64,000 bases of DNA from JBHHUI01 sp965248775. Lineage in GTDB: Bacteria; Chloroflexota; Anaerolineae; Anaerolineales; JBHHUI01. The stretch is from assembly GCA_965248775.1 (NCBI GenBank), contig OZ252150.1:1178001-1242000 (forward strand). Reading direction: 5' to 3'. Below are positions 18,724-29,032 of this stretch, in pieces; the first letter of the stretch is position 1, and each line of letters starts with the position of its first letter. Both the position numbers and the translations under genes were made by a program. The notes under the pieces are model-generated. The model ran no database searches. It was not told where the DNA came from and worked only from the letters and a program-made list of their open reading frames with translations.

Positions 18724-20460
18724 TCATCCCGACCCAGTGCCTTCGTCACGACCCAGTGCCTTCGTCACGACCCAGTGCCTTCGTCCTGACCCAGTACGTT
18801 CAGGACTGGGTGCTGCTGCGGCGACATGATCCGCGAACTCCTCGTTCGCCTCGAGTTCATGTTCCGCTTGCTTGAGGCGCCAGTCATGTACTCGGCGCTG
18901 GAGCGTGCGTAACTGACCGTCACTGAATTTGCCGGGCTGGCCTTGTTGCAACCACTGGAAGAGCATCTTGGCAGTGAGGTAAGGCGTTTGCTCCAATTGC
19001 TGCTCAACTTCGTCCCAGACGTCTTCGAATGGATCTTTTCGGGTACGCCACCAGCGCTTCACCTGGCCATAGCGCCCTTTGCGTTTCGTGCGCCGGTACA
19101 TGCGCGCAGCACGCTCGAGGCGTCGGGCGGTACCGTTGTCGTTGGGCGGTGGTGCGTTGCCATTGGCCGTGCTGGTGATGGCGCGCGCGTTCGGCAGCAC
19201 CGGTGCTTTGGCGGACGGGTATGCTGTTTCCGCCGGATGCACGGATCCATTCACATGCTGTGCGGTGGAGCTGTTGGGTGACGCGGTAGCGGACAGCGCG
19301 AGCGGGTTGACGTAGGCGTGCTGCCAGAATAGGTCCTGTAAAGATTCGATCTGCTGTAGCAGGTTCAAAGGGTCCAACTGGCGGTACTGTTCTCCAAGTG
19401 CGCGCCTGGTTTCATCCGAGATACTCTCAGTGGCCGTGACACGCTGATAGGGCGTCCGCGCCAAATCGTATTTGCGCATGATGCGGTTGCCGACGCGTTT
19501 TTTCTCCACCAGCTTGACAGAAGGCTGGAAAAAGTTCACGTAAAGCCGGAGTTGCGTGTACAAAGCACCCAAAACGCGGCAGGCTTCTATGCCAACGAAA
19601 CGGTCGTAGCCGACGAACTTGCGCACAATGGAGCCGTTCTTCTGTTCGACATGGCACTGGTCGTTCTCCCGGTAAGGGCGTGAACGAGTGAAGGTGATGC
19701 CTTCGTCCTGGCAGTAGTGAAAGAGCAGATAATTCAAGAACTCGCCGCCGTTGTCGGTGTCCAACCCCAACAGGTCGAAGGGCAGCTGTGTACGGATGCG
19801 CCGGATTGCGCGGAGCACGGTGTCCTGGCTGCGGTACAGCAGCGCGGCGAACTCCGTCCACCCGGTAGAAACATCCGTCATCACCAGCGTGTGCACAAAC
19901 TGCCCATCGATGCGATCGCCACAGTGGGCGACCAGGTCGGCTTCGATAAAGCCCGGCCCATCTTCGTTCCACTCTGCAAATGTGCGCACGGGCACATGAT
20001 GCTTGAGCAGGCTACCCGGCCTGGTGGTGCTGCGGCCGTAGGGCAGTTGACCGCGCCGCACGTCTGCCAGGAGGCGGTCAACCGTCGCCGTGCTGATCGC
20101 AAGCAGGCGTTCACGCACATCGTCCGAGAGCGAGAGGTGACCGTGCCGCTCCAGGGCGGCCACGAACTCCGGCAGAAACGGCACTAGCCGTTTGGAGCAG
20201 ATACGGTTGGCAGCTTCCCAGACCTCCACCAACGCCGCCTGCACCTCGGGCGTGTAGATTCGGGGCGACGGTTTCCGCGGCCGTCTCGCAGGTTGCGCTG
20301 CCTGGGCGTCATGATACTTGAGCAACGTGAGGGCGTATTTGCGGTGATAGCCGGTGGCAGCGGTTAATTCGTTGAGGATGGTTTGCTTCTCTTTCTTGGA
20401 CGCCTGCTGGTAACGCGGCGCGGTGCTGGCCAGAAGTTCACGGCGTGATTGCAGACTCAT
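18724..20460 (-). CDS. Transposase with integrase catalytic core (ISNCY-like)
   Basis: 578 residues. N-terminal HTH-like region (ELTAATGYHRKYALTLLKY, about 30-50), then a retroviral-integrase-type DDE core: FIEADLVAHCG (Asp), LGLDTDNGGEFLN (Asp), CHVEQKNGSIVRKFVG (Glu), about residues 170-290. A basic linker (RTKRKGRYGQVKRWWR) and a helical C-terminal domain follow. The final residues are encoded by the 19-bp tandem repeats, so the stop has probably drifted. The ATG at 20460 lies only a few bases from the left end of the IS3 element, which has separated the gene from its native promoter now near 21900-22000. Confidence 0.85.
   Translation of the reverse strand: MSLQSRRELLASTAPRYQQASKKEKQTILNELTAATGYHRKYALTLLKYHDAQAAQPARRPRKPSPRIYTPEVQAALVEVWEAANRICSKRLVPFLPEFVAALERHGHLSLSDDVRERLLAISTATVDRLLADVRRGQLPYGRSTTRPGSLLKHHVPVRTFAEWNEDGPGFIEADLVAHCGDRIDGQFVHTLVMTDVSTGWTEFAALLYRSQDTVLRAIRRIRTQLPFDLLGLDTDNGGEFLNYLLFHYCQDEGITFTRSRPYRENDQCHVEQKNGSIVRKFVGYDRFVGIEACRVLGALYTQLRLYVNFFQPSVKLVEKKRVGNRIMRKYDLARTPYQRVTATESISDETRRALGEQYRQLDPLNLLQQIESLQDLFWQHAYVNPLALSATASPNSSTAQHVNGSVHPAETAYPSAKAPVLPNARAITSTANGNAPPPNDNGTARRLERAARMYRRTKRKGRYGQVKRWWRTRKDPFEDVWDEVEQQLEQTPYLTAKMLFQWLQQGQPGKFSDGQLRTLQRRVHDWRLKQAEHELEANEEFADHVAAAAPSPERTGSGRRHWVVTKALGRDEGTGSG
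18731..18804. repeat. Tandem 19-bp repeats (about four copies)
   Basis: Three consecutive copies of GACCCAGTGCCTTCGTCAC (last with CT at the end) at 18731, 18750 and 18769, then a diverged fourth at 18788. They overlap the last codons of the minus-strand transposase, adding a low-complexity tail. A one-base variant occurs near 1897 outside this IS. Confidence 0.88.
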
Positions 20461-20556
20461 GGGATATGGTGGACCCCTTTGTCAAGACAGAAAAATGGCC
20501 TGGCGTAAGGTGCATTCTCCTTTCGTGAGTCGTGGACATAAATGGTCGCCGTAGTG

Positions 20557-20607
20557 CTGTGGACATGTGGGCAACTGGCGCATTCTCAGTTGTCCACATG
20601 TCCACAG
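20557..20607. repeat. Long hairpin at 3' end of IS3 orfB
   Basis: CTGTGGACATGTGGGCAACTG and its near-exact complement (20 of 21 pairs) with a nine-base loop. It lies just beyond the orfB stop (20619) and before the left IS3 end; likely a transcription barrier protecting the element from read-through or shutting off orfB. Confidence 0.85.
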
Positions 20608-20618
20608 CGAAATCGGTG

Positions 20619-21513
20619 TCAGTTCAGCAGCGTGCGTTCCCCGAAGTACACCTGCGCCGGGGTGAGATAGTCGAGTGATTGATGCGGACGCTCCGCACGG
20701 TAGAAGCGAAAGTAGCGTATCAGAGCCTGCCGTGCTTCGCGCGGGCTGTCGTAGTCGTGCAGATAGACCTCCTCGTATTTCACCGTCCGCCACAGCCGCT
20801 CGGTGAAGATATTGCCCAGTCTCGTCGACTGGACGAGGTCGAGCGCACGGCCGCGACCATCCATACTGATTTGTGTACCGGCCGCTTGGAGCCGGTCAAT
20901 GTACTGCGGGCTAGTGAAGTGGCTGCCCTGGTCGCTGTTCCAGATCGTCGGCGTGGCCGCTGCCAGCGCCCGCTCGACTGCGCGCAACACGAATGGCATT
21001 TCCAGCGTCTGGTCGAGCTCCCAGCTGACCACGTAGCGGGAGAACCAATCCAGCACAGCCACGAGGTACCCCGTCCAGCCTGTCCGGGGCTGGGCATCCA
21101 GCCGCCGCGGAGGCGGATATAGGTGATGTCGATTCCCCAGACCTGATTTGGCTGCGTGATCGCCACTCCGCGCAACAAATAGGGGAAAACAGCGTGCTGC
21201 TTAGCTCGTTTCCCGTGACCCGGCCCCGGGACGGTGTGCTCAGATTCGGGCCCGGATAGATGGCTGCCAACCCCATTTCGCGCATATGACGTTGGACTGC
21301 TTTGCGATTGATGGTCATCTCGCGTCGCAATACGGCCAGGATCTTGCGCGAACCGTAGAAGGGATGGGCAGTGTAGATTTCATCGATGCGGCACTTGATG
21401 TACAACTCTTCCGGTGACGGCGGGACCGGGACGTAGTACAAACTGGAGCGACTGATACCCAACAGATCGGCCTGGGTTGCGAGCGATAGCTCAGCATTCT
21501 CGCGTTCGACCAT
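20619..21513 (-). pseudogene. IS3-family transposase OrfB, frameshifted
   Basis: Read 5' to 3' on the minus strand the coding potential moves through three frames: 21513 to about 21230 (HTH_21 type: FYGSRKILAVLRRE), then about 21178 to 21090 (TQPNQVWGIDITYIRLRGGW, first catalytic Asp), then 21062 to 20619 (DWFSRYVVSWEL, SDQGSHFT second Asp, YRAERPHQSLDYLTPAQ). At least two frameshifts, so this copy is dead. Confidence 0.88.
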
Positions 21514-21523
21514 CGTCAGTCGC

Positions 21524-21838
21524 TCACTTCTCGATGACGTTGAGGCCAGATTTTTTTTTGAGCCAGGCTAACTGCGTCGTCAGCCGGCCAATCTGCGCAT
21601 ACAGCGCTTCGCGTTCGCTCTCGTGTGCCGCCTCGAGCTCGCGCATCGTGTGGTTCTCGTTGCTGAACACGCTAGGTAAGCGCTCGACCGCCTGCGCTTT
21701 CCATTTGCGGAGCATATTGACGTGCATGCCATACTCAGCGGCGATCTGCGCGAATGTGCGCTCTTCCCGCAGTAGTTCGAGAACGATCTGGGCTTTCCGT
21801 TCGGCGCTGTAGTGGGTGCGGGTTTTCTTCTTTGTCAT
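21524..21838 (-). CDS. IS3-family transposase OrfA
   Basis: 104 residues: an HTH_8-type N-terminus (YSAERKAQIVLELLREERTFAQIA, as adjacent blocks; HVNMLRKWK) followed by a leucine-zipper-like helix (ESEREALYAQIGRLTTQLAWLKKK). OrfA normally fuses with OrfB by -1 frameshifting; a run of A/T (AAAAAAA on the coding strand around 21550) is a plausible slippery site. Partner OrfB is broken here. Confidence 0.88.
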   Translation of the reverse strand: MTKKKTRTHYSAERKAQIVLELLREERTFAQIAAEYGMHVNMLRKWKAQAVERLPSVFSNENHTMRELEAAHESEREALYAQIGRLTTQLAWLKKKSGLNVIEK

Positions 21839-22004
21839 GGCTGGCAGTGTACCTTAGCCCGACGTGTTTTCGAGTCTAGATTCTGGGGTCCACTATAGGA
21901 TGCCTCATCGATCTCCTCCGAACGTCCGAACAACGGGAACATTCGGTAAGGATTAGCGTGAGTCAACGATCTTGTCAAAGTAAGGTTTTCGATGATGCAA
22001 TGCG

Positions 22005-22604
22005 GGTGAGACGACAACTGACAATAGCAGTGAAGGCTCGGCCGGATCAACCGAGAGCCAGACGACAACTGATAACAACAGTACTGGTTCCACCGAGACA
22101 ACCGAGAGCCAGACCACAACTACTGACAATAGCAGTGAAGGCTCGGCCGGATCAACCGAGAGCCAGACGACAACTGACAACGGGAGTACTGGTTCCACCG
22201 AAACAACCGAGAGCCAGACCACAACTACTGACAATGGCAGTGATGATTCGACTGAAAAAACCGAGAGCCAGACGACAACTGACAACGGGAATACTGGTTC
22301 CACCGAGACAACCGAGAGCCAGACCACAACGGACAACGGCAGTGGTGGGTCGACTGAAACAATCGAGAGCCAGACGACAACTGACAACAGTTCTGAAGGC
22401 TCGGATGAGAAAGGCACATTCGGTGACGCGGGCGTTGCAACGTCGATGGTGAATGAGGAAAATCCTTTGAAGATTAACAGAAGTCGATGGCCGCTACCCG
22501 AGGTCGTCGGTGGACTGATGTTGGCTTGGTTGGTCGGAATCGCTGCGAGCGGGGTCGGATGTCTACTCCTTTTGCGGTATAGCTTTTCCACAAAGAAGGC
22601 CTAG
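22005..22604 (+). pseudogene. Surface protein, C-terminal part: Thr-rich repeats and membrane anchor
   Basis: Frame at 22005-22604 encodes seven tandem 17-18-residue repeats, each like TTTDN-S-STGSTETTESQ (22011-22390), then a linker and a single transmembrane helix (GLMLAWLVGIAASGVGCLLLL, about 22513-22575) with a short basic end (STKKA). It has no start of its own. It joins in frame to the gene beginning at 16952 when the IS (18389-22000 plus one 4-bp duplication) is removed, giving about 679 residues: signal peptide, acidic region, repeat stalk, anchor. The repeats alternate between SSEGSAG and STGSTET types, so they form a two-unit higher-order repeat. Confidence 0.78.
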
Positions 22605-22977
22605 GGTTAGGAATTCAAAGTTGAGCAGACAAAGACTCAGCTAAACAGCATCCAATCCCTAGAATCTCCTTTGATTTACACGCATTTGGGGATTCTTGGC
22701 CGCTGGCGCGGCTCACGCAGTCCCGCGACTCAGGTTCAGGGACTACGTGATGTTTAACTGGGAACATCTTTTGCAACTACGAAAGCCCCAGAGTGCTAGA
22801 GGGCAGCACTCGACACACCGAGCGTCTCATCGTGGTGTATGCTTTCAACAGAACTCCTCGAATTACCTAGTGTCGAAATATCCCTTACATAAAGGGAGAT
22901 CGAAGTTGTTTTTACTCTCCCCTTGATTCTCTTCGTTTCTCCCAGCCTGATCATTTCCCTGGATATGAAATTGCGTA
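22605..22977. other. Non-coding spacer
   Basis: I see no gene with plausible start and composition in these 373 bases. A short hairpin (ATCCCTTAcataAAGGGAGAT, about 22888-22908) is followed by a T-rich tract and may terminate the surface-protein transcript. The last 15 bases are the target duplication of the next IS. Confidence 0.5.
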
Positions 22978-24532
22978 TGTCAAGCCAAAGTAGAAATGTC
23001 CCCTTTTCTCCAAAGTAGAGATGTCCCCTTTTGGGGAGGAGAGATGAACCATCATCGTCGTAGGGCTGTGGAAAAGTGGGCAAGGTGGGTGTGCTTGCCC
23101 ACTTTTCCATAGCCCCTTATTTGGGCTAACTTCGTTGGGCATTCGGTGCCACCGGCTCGCCGTTCAGGCGCTGGCCATAAGTGCGCCAGGGATGATCGGC
23201 AGCCGGGCGTGTAGGTTTGCGGAGCTTCCGATCGAGCGACTTGCTGGAAGCGACCTCGGCCTGGCGCTGTTGCCGGTTGAAAACTGTATGCTCCAGTAGC
23301 CGGCCTTTGCCCGCGCCGTCGGCGGGACGGTGTAGCGGATGGCGATCTCGCCGTCGGCTTGCTCATAAACAGTGACGCGGGCGTTGCGCAGGGCATAACC
23401 GGGACGCGCAGTCTGGATCTGGTAGACGACCTTGTTGTACTGTAGGGTGAGGTTCTTGGAGAGTGTGCGCGTATCCTGGCGGGTGAAGATACGATCCAGA
23501 ACGTCGGTGGGCAGCAGTGGGCGATGGGCGTCGCGCGGGTCAGCGGGGACGACGGCGAAGCGCTGGTTGAAATCGTCCATGAACTGGGGGGTGAAGGCGT
23601 TGCCGGCTTCAAGGCCGGAGACGCTTTGCAGGCGCATTTCTTTGACCAGGCGGTCCTGCAGGGTCTGATTGGCGCGCTCAACACGCCCCTTGGCCTGCGG
23701 GGTGTTGGCACAGATGCTCTGGATGTCCAACTCCTGCAACGCGCGGCCAAACTGGGTCAGTCCGGTGCCGGAGACGGCGTTTTTCGCGTTGACGTGAAAG
23801 ATGCCATGCTTATCGCTATAGAACGCCAACGGCTTGCTGTGCCGGGCGAAATAGCGGCGCAGGGCGGCGCAGTAGCTAAAGAAGCTCTCCTGGGGCGTGA
23901 AGTACAGTTCAAGCAAGCGCCCAGTAGCATCATCGATGAAGACCAGTAGCGAGCAAGCCGGGGCGCGGCCTTCGAACCAGTCAAAGGGTGAGCCATCAAT
24001 TTGGACTAATTCGCCGAAACAGGCACGGCGAGTACGCATCTGGTGCACACGCGCACGTTTAGCGCGGCGTGGTTTCCAGAGTTCAGCAGCAACCATCAGT
24101 TGGCGCACGCTCTCGACCGATAATTGCAGACCATGTATTTCCGTCAGTTTCTCGTGGGCAAGCGTCGGCCCGAAATCGGCGTAACGCTTGCGGATGAACT
24201 GCACCGCCTGCTTGCGAACTTTGACACCCAGATGGTTGTTACTCGTCCGCCCGCGACGCTTTGAGACCAGTCCGGCTGCTCCGGCCTGTCGGTAGGTGCG
24301 TAAGAGCCGCTTCAAGTGGCGCACGCTGACCCCCAGTTGCTCTGCCGCCTCACGTTGTTTCAGGCGTTTCTCTGCGAGCCTTTGCATGACTTCCAGTCGC
24401 GTGAGTTCTTTCTTGCTCATCGTTAGTAGTTTGTCCATCTTCTGCCCTCTCCCCGGTCGTGCCGTAGAGCGTGACCGCAAAAGGGGACATTTTAACTTTG
24501 CGCAAAAGGGACATTACTACTTTGGGCTAACA
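22978..24532. mobile_element. IS1202-like element (former ISNCY), copy 1
   Basis: 1555 bp with termini TGTCAAGCCAAAGTAGAAAT and, inverted, TGTTAGCCCAAAGTAGTAAT. The 15-bp word ATATGAAATTGCGTA flanks both sides (22963-22977 and 24533-24547), a perfect target duplication. Copy 2 at 30907-32461 has identical length and, as far as I compared, identical sequence. Long target duplications are characteristic of the IS1202 group. Confidence 0.93.
23126..24438 (-). CDS. IS1202/ISNCY-family transposase (C-terminus in shifted frame)
   Basis: ATG 24438 follows GGGGAGAGGGCAGAAG. Residues 1-60 hold an HTH (REAAEQLGVSVRHLKRLLRTYR); the integrase-type core follows with LVQIDGSPFDWFEG (Asp), FYSDKHGIFH (Asp), QAKGRVERANQTLQDRLVKE (Glu). 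The main frame continues to a stop at 23164-23166, but its last 50 or so residues are atypical, whereas the -1 frame encodes the expected family tail (FNRQQRQAEVASSKSLDRKLRKP, read as two blocks; ending at TAG 23126-23128). The shift occurs near 23320-23335. Copy 2 shares it, so either it is tolerated, or frameshifting makes the longer product. Confidence 0.85.
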
Positions 24533-24638
24533 ATATGAAATTGCGTATTGGCGAATGAGCGAAATGCGACCATAATAGTGGGGCATAAATTCCCGGACAA
24601 AGACTGCTCCGGCACTTACTCAACTCCTGTACAACTTA

Positions 24639-25511
24639 ATGGCCAAAGAATTTCTTGACTGGTTCGTGAACCGCGATAAACAATATCGCGGATTTACGAA
24701 AATGCTCGCTCACGATACCGAGCGTTTGATTATGCGCATCCAGGCGGGGCCCGACATGGGCAAGACCTGGCTGATCCAGAGGATGCACCACCATGCGGAA
24801 GCCGAGAAAACCCCCGTTGTCCATGTGGATTTTCGTGACAGGCGCCCCTATGACTATCTCTCCCTGGTTCGGCTTGCACGCGATCAATTTACTAGCCCGC
24901 ATTTCAATCTCCTTACTGCAACGATAAATAAGTTCACGGAAATCAATGTCACAATCACCACAGAAGAAGGCACTGGGTCAGTCGAACTTGCCGCCGGTGA
25001 TGTTGTGCAGGTAGGTGGCGATGTCGCCGGACGAGACATTATTAAAGATAATCAGTTTTATATTAAGGCTGATTCAGATATGTCGCGTCGGGTTGCCGAA
25101 ATACAAATCAATGACGCTTTTATAAAGGGTCTGATTGGTCTGGTCGCCGAACATGGAACAGCGGTCTTCTTATTTGATTCGTTCGAGGAAGCTACAGTCG
25201 AGGCCAGGCGCTGGTTGAAAGATCATCTATTGCTACAAATTCGAGAAGGGCGCTTGCCAAATACGATTGTTGTGTTCGCCGGTCGGGAAGTTGATGATTT
25301 CGGCCAATCTTATAAAGGTCTAGTCGCCAGTACGGGACTTGACATGTTCTCGGAAAAATACATCCACGAATATCTGATCGAGCGCCGCCAGATTACGGAT
25401 CTGGATGTCGATACTGTCTTTCGCACCTCCGGTGGCCTGCCGGGGTTGCTTGCAAAGATGGCTGATCTGGCCGGCCTCGATGACAATGGTGATGAGACTT
25501 GGTTTGAGTGA
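24639..25511 (+). pseudogene. STAND-type NTPase, N-terminal part of a split gene
   Basis: 290 codons. Walker A IQAGPDMGKTWLIQ (about residues 34-47), Walker B TAVFLFDSFEEA (about 175-186), IVVFAGR sensor, and a GLPL-like motif SGGLPGLLAKMADL near the end identify an NB-ARC/STAND ATPase. Between Walker A and B lies a Gly-rich insert (GDVVQVGGDVAGRDI), a type often seen in bacterial STAND effectors and sensors. The frame stops at TGA 25509-25511, but the next frame continues immediately with the winged-helix part, so this is the front half of one large protein (or a tightly overlapping first gene). Confidence 0.82.
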
Positions 25512-28500
25512 ATCAACTGTAGTAGACGATACCAGAGTCACAGCACTGCTTGTCGAGCGCATGCGCAAAAAAGCGCATCCGTTACTACAGGAAGCGTTAT
25601 TTCTAGCTGCTGTTCCGCATTTGTATGACAGGCCATTCTTCGATGCGCTTCGAAAGCGTGATGATGGCCGTAATGAACAGATATTCGAACGGTTGACTAA
25701 CTTCTCATTTGTAAACCTACGTGGGCGCGTTGAAGGTTCGGAACAATATGAGATCGCTGCCTCCGTTCGCACGGAGCTCCAACGTCAGTGGATCGAACGC
25801 AACCCGGAAGCCTATCTGGAGGCGCATTGTCGCGCGATTGATTATCTGAACGCCAATCCACATTCAGATGCATTCATTCAAACGTCTAATCTGATCTACC
25901 ACCGCGTTTATGTCGATGGCACTTCGAGTTGCGAAACGCTACGGGCGACAGTTTCATCGTATTACACCGACCGCCGGCTATCTGAGGCCGAGCGTCTGTT
26001 GGATGACGCGGAGAGATCCTGCAGTCTCCTGCAATATCTCGACTCGCCTGTACGCAAGTGTTTGCAGCAGATGGTGGAATACGGACGGGCCAGGCTCTCC
26101 CAGTTGCGCGGGGATTGGGAAGACGCCGAACGAATATTAACTTCGCTCCGTGAACAGGAATATATCTGGACGAATTTGCGACCCCATATCCACCGCGCTA
26201 CTGGCCTTACTTTACAACGTACGGGTCAACATACACAGGCTATCGTCGAGTATCGACAGGCACTGGCTCTCTTCCGGCACGGCAAAGGTCAGGATGCCGA
26301 ACAAGCGGAAACCAAATTGCGATTGGGCGTCGCGCATGTTGAATTGGCAATGAAAGCGCGCGGTTATCGTGAGGTGGTTGAGACTGCGGAACAAAGCTCC
26401 TTGCAACACTTTCGACAATATCTATATTTGCCCGTCGTGTTGCCATTACTGATCTACATGCGCGCGTTGCTTGGAAATCAAATCTGGACGCCGCGCGCGA
26501 TCAGACTGGCGCGCTCACACGATTGGATCATTGCACGCCTATTCTCTATTGGGTCGCGCTGGTATAAGGAAGCTGCCAAACAATTGCGCATCACACCGGG
26601 GGATACAGATTTATCTCAAGTCCACGAGAGACAAGCGGAGCTGTATCTTGCCGTAGGGGATGGTCGCCGGGCGGAGGAGTTATTGCTCAATTTGCTCGCC
26701 GATACGTCGATCACACTTGGCGAATATCGTCGCGCGCGTATAGAAGTGCTTCTTGGGCAGGCATTGATGCGTACGGGAGATGTTGAAGCTGCCATAAGAC
26801 AATTGCGTATTGCCCTGCCAGTTATGCAAACCTATAAGGATGGTTATCAGACCGCAAAGGCGTATGGTTTGTTGGCAGAAGCAGAATATCAGTCTGGCAG
26901 GATTACCGAATCGATTGGTTACTTCGAACGTGCCATTCGCAAGTATCACAGCATCGATGATACGGTGGGTGCAACCGAGATAGCCGAGCGTGTCAGCCTG
27001 CATCGAAGTTCAGCCCGCATGAACAGCGACGAGCGATCAAGAGCCGGAACGACAACAAAAATTCTTTCAAAGCGGGAATACCTGGTACGTTTCCAACATC
27101 CGGTCATGGTCACTTTTCGCCGCGCCTCCCTCATCTTGCTCGCCGCGTTCATCTTCTTTATCCCATTATTTAGTAGCACGCTTGACTTTGGAAACGTGAA
27201 GCTGGATCAAATCGGTATATCGCCTAATTATGATATGGGGGCCCCTTTTGCGGAAAGTGCTGTTGATATGGCTCCTGTCTTCCTGAGCCCGCTATCAACG
27301 TCATTCAGTGGGAATTTCGCGATTCTTTCTGGCCTGCAACTCATTATTACCTACGCCATAATTTATTTAGTCATGGGCCCGCTTGTCATCGCACGCACCG
27401 GGCTGCAACGTGTCCAGGATAAGTCGCAGGCGACAGCTATACGAATCGACGTAGCTTCGATTGGAGTGGGTAAAGGGAAAAAGAAAAAATCTATGCAATG
27501 GCAGGAGGTAACAGATCTTTTCAACGCCGATGTTGCCATGCTTTCTAGCCCCATGGCCGATAATTCCGCATTTATGGTCGCTTCGGCAGCCGATCGCATC
27601 AAGCTTGGCGGACACACTACTTGGTATGCAGCCCTGAGCAGTAGAACACCAGCATTCTTACCGCGTGGTGCTCGTCTCCATAATCTAGGATACAAGATTC
27701 TGAAAAGTCCGCTTGGATATTGGTACGTATTGAGTATGGTCGCACTACTCGCCGTCGGGATATTGAGCTGGTTTTCATCTGAACAGCTCGCAGAGCCTCT
27801 ATTGGGGACTGCGTATAGCACGGCTGACCTCTACCCGTTTCTCTATCTTGGGCTAATATTGCCGCCACTCATCTGGGCCGTCTATCGGCCACTCCGAAAT
27901 CTGGCCTATCTTCGCCCGCGGAGCTTGCTTCCATCTGTTGTATTTGGGCTTGGCCTGTTTATCCTGGTTCTTTACTCCCTATATACCGGGCCCTGGGCAG
28001 CCTGGATTTGGCAGCATACTTTTTCTCTACAACAGAACAGCTTTATCTATCCCCCGCTGCTGCTGTTCGTTGCGGCGCTGGGAACGCTCTCATTTATCTG
28101 GAATGCACCTGCAACCAAGACTTCGGTGAATGTGCGTCGAGCACGTTTGCCGATATCGCTCGTTGCAATCGCCATTCTCGCGTTCTCGGTTTTTCAGGCT
28201 GGGCGATATACAATTGCCTATCATTTGCATGTTGTTGCGAATCAATTACGTGACGATGGCGCCGCTGTGTTGGCTTTGGGGGAAACGGACGCAGGCCGCG
28301 CGGAGCTGCAACAGGCAATATCCGCATATGATCGCAGTCTTGAACTCGTTCCGAAGAATCTGACGGCCATACACGGACGTTCAGCTACTTACATTCAATT
28401 GCAGGAATATGAAACGGCACTTGTCGGATTCGATTTGACAGTCCAAGTCGCTCCGAACAATGTCTCCTACCGTTTCTGGCGGGCGATTACATATCATGCG

Positions 28501-28812
28501 CTGGGGGATTTTGAAAGGGCCTTAGCGGACTATGAGCTTGTCCTTGAAGAAAAACCGAAGCATGTAAATGCCCTGACAGGGCGCGGCTGAGCGCTCTATC
28601 AAATGGGTCAGGCGCTGGGCGGGGACTTTGGCGATCTCACAGCGGAGGCGCAGGAGCATTATACGTTGGCTCTCGATTCATACCAAAAGGCCCTCAGTTT
28701 GAAAGAATCAGCAGAATTGTGGGTCGCAGTGGGGGTTGTAGAGTACAAGCTTGGAAACATCGACGCTGCCGAGGCAGCCCGGCAACAGGCTCGCAGTCAG
28801 TCCGAATCTTAA
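25492..28812 (+). pseudogene. STAND protein remainder: winged helix, TPRs, seven-helix membrane domain, C-terminal TPRs
   Basis: Reading continues in the +1 frame from about 25492 (ATG available, overlapping the previous stop by 20 bases). First a winged-helix-like segment (HPLLQEALFLAAVPHLYDRPFFDAL), then about 400 residues of TPR-like helices (for example HTQAIVEYRQALALFRHGK). Seven hydrophobic segments follow at about 27118-27180, 27328-27393, 27719-27780, 27835-27893, 27925-28003, 28042-28104 and 28150-28206, with a soluble insert after the second. The C-terminus has two to three TPRs. TGA at 28588-28590 replaces a Trp codon in GRG-W-ALYQMG; the same frame goes on to TAA at 28810-28812. 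The whole gene from 24639 would encode about 1390 residues. Confidence 0.8.
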
Positions 28813-28846
28813 ATCACAGATACTTTTATCCGGATATGCAGCAAAA

Positions 28847-28869
28847 CGCCCGGCGCTACCGGCGCTTTT
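28847..28869 (+). terminator. Probable terminator after STAND gene
   Basis: A G+C-rich hairpin CGC(C)CGG-CGCTA-CCGGCG followed by CTTTTG, 35 bp after the TAA at 28812. A-residues before the stem make it potentially bidirectional. Confidence 0.65.
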
Positions 28870-28959
28870 GTATGTGGTATCAAATGAAGAAAAAGCCCGG
28901 CGGACGCCGCAGCCAATAGGGGCGGCAAGCCTTACCGGACGTAAGCAGACAAAAGAGTC

Positions 28960-28991
28960 AAAAGAAAACCCGCGCCCAATTGGGCGCGGGT
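28960..28991 (-). terminator. Strong terminator for minus-strand genes
   Basis: A perfect 12-bp palindrome ACCCGCGCCCAATTGGGCGCGGGT (two halves of 12) at 28968-28991 is followed on the minus strand by TTTCTTTT. It would end transcription coming from the small gene and remnant ORF at 29033-29537. Confidence 0.88.
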
Positions 28992-29032
28992 CAGTTGCCA
29001 CTGCAAGGAGATTGGTGCCAGGTACAGAAGGA

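Larger units (their letters stand above)
20470..21892. mobile_element. IS3-family element nested in the larger IS
   Basis: Ends share TGGACCCC at 20470 and inverted GGGGTCCA ending at 21892 (the match can be extended outward as TAT(G/A)G). Inside are orfA and a broken orfB on the minus strand, the standard IS3 layout. It is inserted immediately upstream of the integrase-core transposase. Confidence 0.82.
18389..22000. mobile_element. IS with integrase-core transposase, itself hosting an IS3 element
   Basis: Near-identical inverted termini TTGCATCAT(G/C)...AA(G/A)A..CTTAC occur at 18391 and, inverted, up to about 22000. The short word TGCG flanks both sides (18385-18388 and 22001-22004), a probable 4-bp target duplication. 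Removing the element restores a continuous reading frame of the surface protein (TEAGA joined to GETTTD). Contents: a 578-codon minus-strand transposase, an IS3-family element at its upstream side, inverted and tandem repeats in the 3' non-coding part. Confidence 0.75.

Noticed and set aside
22008..22400. CRISPR-like array.
   Set aside because: The regular units are 51-54 bp, in frame, and encode Thr/Ser-rich peptide repeats; there are no distinct spacers and no cas genes.
22696..22926. 76-codon ORF downstream of the surface protein.
   Set aside because: No ribosome-binding site, no family resemblance, amino-acid mix typical of random sequence.
23052..23750. 232-codon frame overlapping the IS1202 transposase.
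   Set aside because: Pro/Ser/Arg-rich product of an alternative frame; the true C-terminal continuation lies in the third frame ending at 23126.
3557..28590. Reassigned genetic code (TAA = Gln or TGA = Trp) to explain the in-frame stops.
   Set aside because: Many intact genes here end in TAA or TGA at family-typical positions (for example CaiB, OsmC, FHA protein, nnrE), and the in-frame stops match several different amino acids (Gln, Trp, Tyr, Cys).
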